Positions 58,014 to 64,000 of a DNA stretch of 64,000 bases are shown in pieces; positions within the stretch are counted from its first letter, which is position 1; the number at the start of each line of letters is the position of its first letter. The position numbers and the translations under genes were made by a program. The notes beneath the pieces were generated by a model. That model worked only from the letters and a program-made list of their open reading frames with translations. It was not told the origin of the DNA and searched no databases. Origin of the DNA: Erysipelotrichaceae bacterium (lineage in GTDB: Bacteria > Bacillota_I > Bacilli_A > RFN20 > CAG-826); NCBI GenBank assembly GCA_015059185.1, contig SVAY01000007.1:18117-82116 (forward strand), given 5' to 3'.

Positions 58014-59747
58014 ATGAAAACAAAAACAAAAAAACTATTTTTGAGTTTGTTTGCTTTCGCTTCTCTTGCAATTACTGCCTGTAGTGGAAATAACGGAGGA
58101 AGCTCAGGAGCCGGTGATTCATCTGGTTCTGTAACAACTTCTTCTGAATCCAGTTCAGGAAGTAACACTTCAACTACAAGTGAAGCAGATGTCGATACAA
58201 ACTTATATGTCAAAGTCGACAATGGTGAAGAGCAAACAATTGCTTATGATGAAGATGAAGGTACCTATACGATTGGACCTGTCGAATTAACTACATCACA
58301 AGTAATTGAAATCTACATCAAAGAAGATGGTGTCAAACAATCTGCATTAGACATAATAGATGTCGAAGCAGGAAGTGCTGCCTATCTTGACGTTGACGAA
58401 GATGAAGGCACCGTTTCTGTTACTAGTGACGGCACCTACACATTTGTGTTCACTTATGATGATGGTGAGCTAAGCTTAGCCATTACCAAAGAAGCAGAAC
58501 CAACACCTGTTCCTACCAAGAGTGGAATTTATATTAGAGGTACAGTTGTAAGTGGTTGGGATGTTGATCCTAATTACGAACTTGAAGTTGCAGAATCATC
58601 AAGTGATAGATTAGCTTATATAGAAGGCGTTACATTTACTGTAGGTGAATTTAAACTCGGTGATGCTACATGGTCTGCTGGTCATGAATGGGGTTGGGAG
58701 TATGATAGCCATAATACAGTTATTGGTGAAGCTGCTGCTAACTTCAAAAAACCTAATGAAGCTACTAATTACAACATTGAATGTACAGTTCCTGGTACAT
58801 ATGACCTCTATTTAAAGAAAAATAATTACATTTCAATTAAATTACATGACGAAACTCCTCATGTATTTAAGGCATATCTTGGTTCAGATGAAATTACAAA
58901 AGTGCCTACTGAAGATCAAGAAAATCCTTCCAATAAAGCCGAGTTCGTTAAGAATGTTACCGCTGTTGAAGGCGCTTTAAGTGTTAAAAAGGATGATGTT
59001 GCTATGGATATTTATGCGGTTGATAATGTCCCATGCGCAGCAGGAACAAAGAGTTTTGATATAGTGAATACTGGAGAACATAAAATTTATGTTACATCCG
59101 AAGAACAAGTGTGGATTGTTACTCCTGACTATCCAACCGTTCGTAACATTACCGCAACATTTAGCTCTACTTATTCATGGTTCTTAGGTGATCCAAATGT
59201 TGATATCTATGCTTATTACTGGGGTACATCAATTGATGCGGGTTGGGTAAAGGCAACATTCACATCATCACAAGCCACATTTGAATTACCAAACGAAGCA
59301 GAAGGATTCCTTTTAACTAGATGTTATAAAGGTTCTACTCTCCCAGATTGGTGGGTAAACGGTGACAAAATTAACCGTATCTATAACAAGACTGAAGATG
59401 TAGTACTCACAGCTTCTAATAATTATGAGGTTCCAGTACCTGCAAATAATACAAATAATGGTCCAGTTAGACTTATTAAGGTTACTAGAGGTAGCAATAC
59501 ATTCAATCTTTATGCAAACGTTCAGGGAAGCGGTGATTCAACTGAATATTACGCAGAAAATATCTCATTACAAGCAGGCGATAAATTAAGCGCGATAAAC
59601 AATGAAACTGACGTACCGTACGAGATTACTGTTAAAGACGGATGTAAAGATTTATATCCTTCTACAGGTGTTGTTGCTGATGGTCAATATGATGTTTATA
59701 TCAATGTAAGTAATCAATTCTGGATTCAAAATCATCCAACTGTCTAA
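58014..59747 (+). CDS. Secreted multi-domain lipoprotein, candidate glucan-binding
   Basis: 577 residues; AAGGAG before ATG 58014. Lipobox LAITAC with Cys23, Ser/Thr-rich linker (~25-60), then four or five beta-rich modules of ~90-110 residues: ~63-165, ~172-283 (SGIYIRGTVVSGWDV...GTYDLYLKKNNYISIKLH), ~284-375, ~378-475 and ~480-577. Several end in the same motif, TYDLYL / HKIYV / YDVYINVSNQFWI. Module ~378-475 resembles starch-binding domains (ATFSSTYSWFLGDPNVDIYAYYW). No catalytic domain. Likely displays binding modules on the cell surface beside the amylase. Confidence 0.75.
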   Translation: MKTKTKKLFLSLFAFASLAITACSGNNGGSSGAGDSSGSVTTSSESSSGSNTSTTSEADVDTNLYVKVDNGEEQTIAYDEDEGTYTIGPVELTTSQVIEIYIKEDGVKQSALDIIDVEAGSAAYLDVDEDEGTVSVTSDGTYTFVFTYDDGELSLAITKEAEPTPVPTKSGIYIRGTVVSGWDVDPNYELEVAESSSDRLAYIEGVTFTVGEFKLGDATWSAGHEWGWEYDSHNTVIGEAAANFKKPNEATNYNIECTVPGTYDLYLKKNNYISIKLHDETPHVFKAYLGSDEITKVPTEDQENPSNKAEFVKNVTAVEGALSVKKDDVAMDIYAVDNVPCAAGTKSFDIVNTGEHKIYVTSEEQVWIVTPDYPTVRNITATFSSTYSWFLGDPNVDIYAYYWGTSIDAGWVKATFTSSQATFELPNEAEGFLLTRCYKGSTLPDWWVNGDKINRIYNKTEDVVLTASNNYEVPVPANNTNNGPVRLIKVTRGSNTFNLYANVQGSGDSTEYYAENISLQAGDKLSAINNETDVPYEITVKDGCKDLYPSTGVVADGQYDVYINVSNQFWIQNHPTV

Positions 59748-59761
59748 ATTATCAATTCATT

Positions 59762-59790
59762 AAGGAGTGCACTTCGTGTACTCCTTTTCT
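59762..59790 (+). terminator. Rho-independent terminator
   Basis: aaggagtgcac-ttc-gtgtactcctt followed by ttct. Confidence 0.8.
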
Positions 59791-59827
59791 TATGGAAATA
59801 ATTATCCTTAGGATATAGAATTAAGAT

Positions 59828-61846
59828 ATGAAGAAGAAACTACCTATAATTTTATTAGGCTTATGCGGCCTTATTTCTGCTTGTTCAACATCAAACAATG
59901 TTTCAAGCAATGATTCTCAAGGTGATGAATCCTATGAATCAAATGTATCTATTCAACCAGAAGATACGAGTTATATTCCATCAACTGATACTGGTTATAC
60001 CAAAGTTAAAAGTGCTAAAACTTATAAAGATTTACCTGTATGGACTAAATATGGAAAAGAATATTGGTCTATTGCCTCTCCTTATAAAGGCAAAAGAGAT
60101 GATTTTAGAGACGAATCTATTTATTTCTTGATGACTACTAGATTCTATAACGGCGATAAATCTAACGATGTTAGATGCTGGGATGGTGTGAATAATAAAG
60201 AAGATGATCCAGAGTGGAGAGGTGACTTCAAAGGTCTTATCCAAAAGATGGATTATATAAAAGCTTTAGGTTTTACTGCTATATGGATTACTCCAGTAGT
60301 AAAAAATGCTTCAGGTTATGATTATCATGGATATCATGCGATTAATCATAAACAAGTTGATCCTCGTTATGAATCAGAAGACGTTAAATTCATCGATGTC
60401 ATTAAAGAAGCACATAAACGCGATATGAAGATTGTTCTTGATATTGTTTTAAATCATACTTGTAATTTTGGGGAAGAGAATTTATACCCAATGTTCACTA
60501 AAGATCCTAAAGATATGACCATTAACGGTATGAAACAAAAGGACAAATCCTTATTACCTGATAATTATGATTCTTTAAATGGTGATGCCCAGTATGGTGC
60601 TCGTATCAATTCCATGAAGAATTATTCTATTGATAAAGAAGAGTTATATCACAACGAAGAACATTGTGACTGGGAACAATATAGTGAGCAAACCGGCCAA
60701 ATGGCAGGGGACTGTGTTGATCTTAATACAGAAAACCCAAGTGTCGCTAATTATTTAGTGGAAGCTTATGGCGAATTTATCCGTATGGGTGTTGATGCAT
60801 TCCGTATTGATACCATGAAACATATATCTCGCTTAACTTTTAATAATTATTTCTTCCCAGCATTTAAGGAATTCGCTAAGAAGTGTGGTAATCCTAATTT
60901 CCATATGTTTGGTGAAGTATGTACAAGAGTAAGAGAAGTATGGAATAGAAATCAAGCTTGTGACTCCGCTCCATTTTATACCTGGAAAGAAAGTAAAACA
61001 TATAACTGGGGAGATACTAAAACTAATTTGGCAAGCACATTACAAAACTGGAATGATAATAACACTACTGATAAGCAGCCAACTTCTAATAATGCTTTAT
61101 TAAATAATAACTTAACATATCGTGCTACTGATTATTCTAAGAGTAGTGGGGCTTCAGTTATTGATTTCCCAATGCATTGGAACTTCCAATATGCTAGAGA
61201 TGCATATAATGTTGCAGTGAATAACGATACTGTATATAACGATGCAACATATAATGTTGTTTATGTTGATTCTCATGACTACGGACCAGATGGTATTAGT
61301 ACCGTGAGATATAATATGGGAGAAAACGCTTGGAAAGAAAACATGTCCCTCATGTGGACCTTTAGAGGTGTTCCATGTATCTATTATGGTAGTGAAATAG
61401 AATTCCAAAAAGGTAAAGACATTGATAAAGGACCAACTATTGCTCTTAAAGACAGTGGAAGAGCTTATTACGGCGATAATATCGAAGGAACAGTAAAAGC
61501 AACTGACTTTGGTAAATTCACCGCTTCAGGCACCGTTAATACTACTTTAAATAAGCCGCTTGATAAACATTTAGAGATGCTAAATAAGATTAGACTTCAA
61601 GTTCCAGCCTTAAGAAGAGGCCAATATAAGAGCGTTGGAGAAATGGCATTTGTTAGAAGATATACTTCCGGAAATGTTGATTCTATTGCGTGTGTCACTA
61701 TTAGCCATGGCCAAACATTTACTGGCTTACCTGGTGGTACATATAAAGATTTAGTATCTGGTAATAGTGTATCTGTTTCAAACAATGGTTCCTTAACCGC
61801 TAATGTCAGTGGCCAAGGTAACTTAGCAGTATACGTTAAACAATAA
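59828..61846 (+). CDS. GH13 alpha-amylase lipoprotein
   Basis: 672 residues, surface-anchored. Lipobox GLISAC with Cys19; Ser/Asn-rich linker (~20-70); catalytic (beta/alpha)8 barrel (~85-570). The conserved regions are DIVLNHTC, DAFRIDTMKHI (nucleophile Asp ~327), MFGEVCT (acid/base Glu ~363) and YVDSHDYG (Asp ~484). The N-terminal part of the barrel begins IYFLMTTRFYNGD, as in enzymes acting on starch, cyclodextrins or maltodextrins. The C-terminal beta domain ends GSLTANVSGQGNLAVYVKQ. No Shine-Dalgarno sequence; a TATAGAAT box lies 6-8 nt before the ATG, suggesting a leaderless message. Product oligosaccharides would need an importer that is not encoded in this window. Confidence 0.92.
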   Translation: MKKKLPIILLGLCGLISACSTSNNVSSNDSQGDESYESNVSIQPEDTSYIPSTDTGYTKVKSAKTYKDLPVWTKYGKEYWSIASPYKGKRDDFRDESIYFLMTTRFYNGDKSNDVRCWDGVNNKEDDPEWRGDFKGLIQKMDYIKALGFTAIWITPVVKNASGYDYHGYHAINHKQVDPRYESEDVKFIDVIKEAHKRDMKIVLDIVLNHTCNFGEENLYPMFTKDPKDMTINGMKQKDKSLLPDNYDSLNGDAQYGARINSMKNYSIDKEELYHNEEHCDWEQYSEQTGQMAGDCVDLNTENPSVANYLVEAYGEFIRMGVDAFRIDTMKHISRLTFNNYFFPAFKEFAKKCGNPNFHMFGEVCTRVREVWNRNQACDSAPFYTWKESKTYNWGDTKTNLASTLQNWNDNNTTDKQPTSNNALLNNNLTYRATDYSKSSGASVIDFPMHWNFQYARDAYNVAVNNDTVYNDATYNVVYVDSHDYGPDGISTVRYNMGENAWKENMSLMWTFRGVPCIYYGSEIEFQKGKDIDKGPTIALKDSGRAYYGDNIEGTVKATDFGKFTASGTVNTTLNKPLDKHLEMLNKIRLQVPALRRGQYKSVGEMAFVRRYTSGNVDSIACVTISHGQTFTGLPGGTYKDLVSGNSVSVSNNGSLTANVSGQGNLAVYVKQ

Positions 61847-61899
61847 TATTTATTTATATAAATAGATTTGTTAAGATAATTAGCAATTGGAGGTTTTTT

Positions 61900-62730
61900 A
61901 TGAGTAAAGCTGATGAAATATTTATTCAAAATATGAAAGATATCCTTGAAAACGGATATTCTGATGAAAAACTTAATGTTCGTCCGCATTGGGAAGACGG
62001 GACTCCTGCCCATACTATTAAGAAGTTTGGTATTGTAAATAGATATAACTTACAAGAAGAATTCCCAATCATGACAATTAGAAGAACAGCTTTTAAATCA
62101 TGCTTAGATGAAATCCTTTGGATTTGGCAAAAGAAGAGTAATAACATTCATGACCTCCATTCTCATATCTGGGATAGCTGGGCTGATGAAAATGGTAGCA
62201 TTGGTAAAGCGTATGGCTATCAACTCGGTAAAAAAGCTATTTATAAAGAAGGGGAATTCGATCAAGTTGATAGAGTATTATTTGATTTAAAGAATAATCC
62301 TCAATCACGTCGTATTTTGACTAATATTTATAACTTTGAAGATCTCCATGAAATGGGTTTATATCCATGTGCTTATTCAATGACCTTTAACGTCAGTGGC
62401 GACACTCTTAACGGTATCTTAAATCAAAGAAGTAACGATATGTTAACCGCGAATAACTGGAATGTTGTTCAATATTCATTATTATTAATAATGATGGCAC
62501 AGGTCAGTGGACTTAAGCCAGGTACATTAGTCCATGTTATTGCGGACGCTCATATATATGATCGACATGTTGAGATGGTAAAAGAACTACTTAATAAACC
62601 TCAACATAAAGCTCCTAAATTATGGGTCAATCCAGAAGTTAAAAACTTCTATGATTTCAAGCTTGAAGACTTTAAGCTTATTGATTACGAATATGAACCT
62701 TTTGATAAAAAGATTCCAGTGGCTATTTAA
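61900..62730 (+). CDS. thyA: Thymidylate synthase
   Basis: Converts dUMP to dTMP using methylene-THF. 276 residues. Catalytic Cys in GLYPCAYSMTF (~165-175), followed by LNQRSNDMLTANNWNVVQ, where the usual LGxPFN is LTANNWN, a subtype seen in some Firmicutes; dUMP-binding HIYDRHVE is present. GGAGG precedes the ATG. In operon with folA (2 bp apart). Confidence 0.95.
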   Translation: MSKADEIFIQNMKDILENGYSDEKLNVRPHWEDGTPAHTIKKFGIVNRYNLQEEFPIMTIRRTAFKSCLDEILWIWQKKSNNIHDLHSHIWDSWADENGSIGKAYGYQLGKKAIYKEGEFDQVDRVLFDLKNNPQSRRILTNIYNFEDLHEMGLYPCAYSMTFNVSGDTLNGILNQRSNDMLTANNWNVVQYSLLLIMMAQVSGLKPGTLVHVIADAHIYDRHVEMVKELLNKPQHKAPKLWVNPEVKNFYDFKLEDFKLIDYEYEPFDKKIPVAI

Positions 62731-62732
62731 TT

Positions 62733-63245
62733 ATGATTATTACAATTCTTAATGCAGATAAAAATTACGGTATAGGGAAGAAAAACGGATTATTATTCAA
62801 TCTTCCTTTAGATATGAAGTTCTTTAGAGAAACAACTAGAGGACATACTGTTTGTATGGGTGAAAATACTTTATTAAGCTTCCCAGGGAGTAAACCTCTT
62901 AAAGATCGACTAAATATCGTGCTCTCTTTAGAAAATGAATATGATTTCCCTAATGTGATAGTGGTACATCAATTTGATGAATTCTTACGTATCATTAAAG
63001 AACATTCTATTTCTGAAGATGTATATATCATTGGAGGAGCATCAATCTATCGTCAAACTCTTCCTTATGTCAATAAAGTATTATTAACTAAAGTTAATGC
63101 AGATGGTGGAGCGGAAGTCTTCTTCCCTAATTTAGATACTAATCCAGATTTTGAATGTATCGATGAAGGTAGTCCAATTATGGATGGCGACATCGAAATT
63201 AGATTCACCACTTATATTAATAAAAACCCTAAACCTATTGAATAA
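62733..63245 (+). CDS. folA: Dihydrofolate reductase
   Basis: Regenerates THF after thymidylate synthesis. 170 residues. NADKNYGIGKKNGLLFNLPLDMKFFRETT (substrate-binding Asp position in LPLDMKFF), GENTLLSFPGSKPLKDR and IIGGASIYRQTLP. The stop overlaps the next start by one base. Confidence 0.95.
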   Translation: MIITILNADKNYGIGKKNGLLFNLPLDMKFFRETTRGHTVCMGENTLLSFPGSKPLKDRLNIVLSLENEYDFPNVIVVHQFDEFLRIIKEHSISEDVYIIGGASIYRQTLPYVNKVLLTKVNADGGAEVFFPNLDTNPDFECIDEGSPIMDGDIEIRFTTYINKNPKPIE

Positions 63246-63778
63246 TGAACCTCGTACTTGTGAAAGCTAGTAATGAATATGAAGCTCTCATCGTTAGTAT
63301 GTTAGACGAATGGAGAGCTTTTAATGATGCTCATATAGAGACCGATCATTCTCCTTGGGCAATATTTTATAAAGCGAAAGACTTTACTGATTATATATAT
63401 AATCTAAATTATAAAGGTGAACATTATAACGAATACGACGAAACAAAAGTTCCTGCGTCTACTTATTTCGCTTTAGATATTGATCTTAATAAAATGGTTG
63501 GAGCGTGTAATATTCGTCATTATTTAAACGAAGATTTACTTAATGGTGGAGGTCATATTGGAGATGGGGTAAGACCTTCGATGCGTAATAAGGGATACGG
63601 AAAAGAAATAGTAAGACTCGCTATAGAAGAATGTCATAAATTAGGAATAAAAGAAATATTGATGTCTTGTAAATCTACTAATATCGCTTCAAAGAAAACA
63701 ATTATTTCTAATGGTGGTACATATTATAGAACCATTATAGAAGACGGAGAAGAATTAGAACAATTTTGGATAAGGTGA
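63245..63778 (+). CDS. GNAT family N-acetyltransferase
   Basis: 177 residues. Motif A reads IGDGVRPSMRNKGYGKEIV (~109-127), followed by LMSCKSTNIASKKTI, the pattern of the YoaA/RimJ-like Firmicute acetyltransferases. Cotranscribed with thyA-folA by overlap. Substrate unknown. Confidence 0.86.
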   Translation: MNLVLVKASNEYEALIVSMLDEWRAFNDAHIETDHSPWAIFYKAKDFTDYIYNLNYKGEHYNEYDETKVPASTYFALDIDLNKMVGACNIRHYLNEDLLNGGGHIGDGVRPSMRNKGYGKEIVRLAIEECHKLGIKEILMSCKSTNIASKKTIISNGGTYYRTIIEDGEELEQFWIR

Positions 63779-63804
63779 AGGAGCAACAATTGCTCTTTTA
63801 TTTT
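63779..63804 (+). terminator. Rho-independent terminator of the thyA operon
   Basis: gagca-acaat-tgctc followed by ttttatttt. Confidence 0.75.
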
Positions 63805-63810
63805 AACATA

Positions 63811-63894
63811 AACAAGCAGTCCCCCATCTTGATATGACTAGGTCATCACGAAGCCATCAAGATTATTTATAACCTCTATAGGTGGGGGATGAAC
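63811..63894 (+). ncRNA. Orphan structured element 2 (long form; IS605-end/omega-RNA-like)
   Basis: Outer stem tcccccatct (63820-63829) with aggtggggga (63880-63889, one G-U pair). Inside it, atcttgat pairs with atcaagat, and nested within that atgac-tag-gtcat forms a further hairpin. The single-stranded ttataacctctat precedes the closing strand, and gatgaac follows. Shares aacaag, ccccatc, tataacctct(g/a)tagg and gatgaa with 35805-35862. The inner hairpins differ between copies while the frame is conserved, as expected of a folded RNA or a palindromic transposon end. Confidence 0.5.
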
Positions 63895-64000
63895 TATAGC
63901 AAAAATAATATATTATTATGGATTAGGTAGCGTTTTAATTTTGTAGGTATGTCCTACTTTGTTAATTGTTAGCAACATTCTAATATCCATATTTGATTTT
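63895..64000. other. Non-coding end of window
   Basis: AT-rich sequence with a small hairpin gtagg-tatgt-cctac. No start of a gene is visible; it may belong to the preceding element or to the next gene's upstream region. Confidence 0.4.

Overview
The window reads as a chromosomal contig from an AT-rich, low-GC Gram-positive bacterium. The glgC-glgD-glgA order, the comEB-folD pair, the prpC/prkC-like/rsgA/rpe cluster and the PriA, LeuS, RpsD and RpmB types point to class Bacilli. The small Ser/Gly-rich lipoproteins, the many DUF4143 ATPases and the slimmed-down forms of normally larger proteins suggest an uncultured gut lineage of the Erysipelotrichales/RF39/RFN20 kind. That placement is inference from gene content only. 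I see no tRNA, rRNA or CRISPR array.

Layout. 1-15.4 kb is an accessory (defence-like) island. It holds two paralogous DUF4143 ATPases, each followed by a copy of a ~245-270 bp repeat, then a complete type I restriction-modification operon hsdR-hsdM-hsdS. Downstream of the expressed hsdS lie two promoterless, start-less hsdS cassettes in inverted orientation and a tyrosine recombinase. Two short sequences (24 bp and 29 bp) recur in inverted orientation at equivalent places in the active gene and the silent cassettes, so this is a phase-variable specificity switch. One silent cassette carries an in-frame stop. Fragments of a DUF1016 nuclease and of an ATP-binding/winged-helix protein, a third DUF4143 ATPase and a PD-(D/E)XK-like orphan close the island. 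15.5-20.3 kb (minus) is an operon of MFS transporter, GH2 glycosidase, M24 peptidase and YggS. 20.4-34.2 kb is mostly housekeeping: gmk, priA, an rsmB-like gene, rlmN, prpC, a PASTA-less kinase, rsgA and rpe on plus; rpmB, an alpha/beta hydrolase, folD and comEB on minus. 34.2-37.3 kb is a small second accessory patch with two more ATPase/nuclease-like proteins and an orphan structured element between them. 37.4-41.1 kb is glycogen synthesis (glgC, glgD, glgA). 41.2-49.6 kb runs leuS, coaX, pepV, trmB, ytpR-like, pncB, cysE, GNAT. 49.6-51.5 kb is a complete IS1182-family element next to rpsD. 52-55.5 kb holds small membrane proteins and a DUF2130 protein, followed by a complete IS30-like element (55,541-57,200) with 45-bp terminal repeats and an unusually long 16-17 bp direct repeat. 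57.2-61.8 kb encodes three lipoproteins including a GH13 alpha-amylase, probably a surface starch-use locus. 61.9-63.8 kb is thyA-folA-GNAT, followed by a second copy of the orphan structured element.

How it fits together. Extracellular alpha-glucan breakdown (amylase plus two candidate glucan-binding lipoproteins) and intracellular glycogen synthesis (glgCDA) suggest a carbohydrate-storing gut commensal. The hsd locus would give subpopulations different methylation patterns. Several transcription-unit heads have a -10 box only 6-8 nt before the ATG and no Shine-Dalgarno sequence, suggesting leaderless mRNAs. The rsmB-like, ytpR-like and prkC-like genes are degenerate or shortened forms of well-known families. 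All calls come from reading the sequence; no database search was run.
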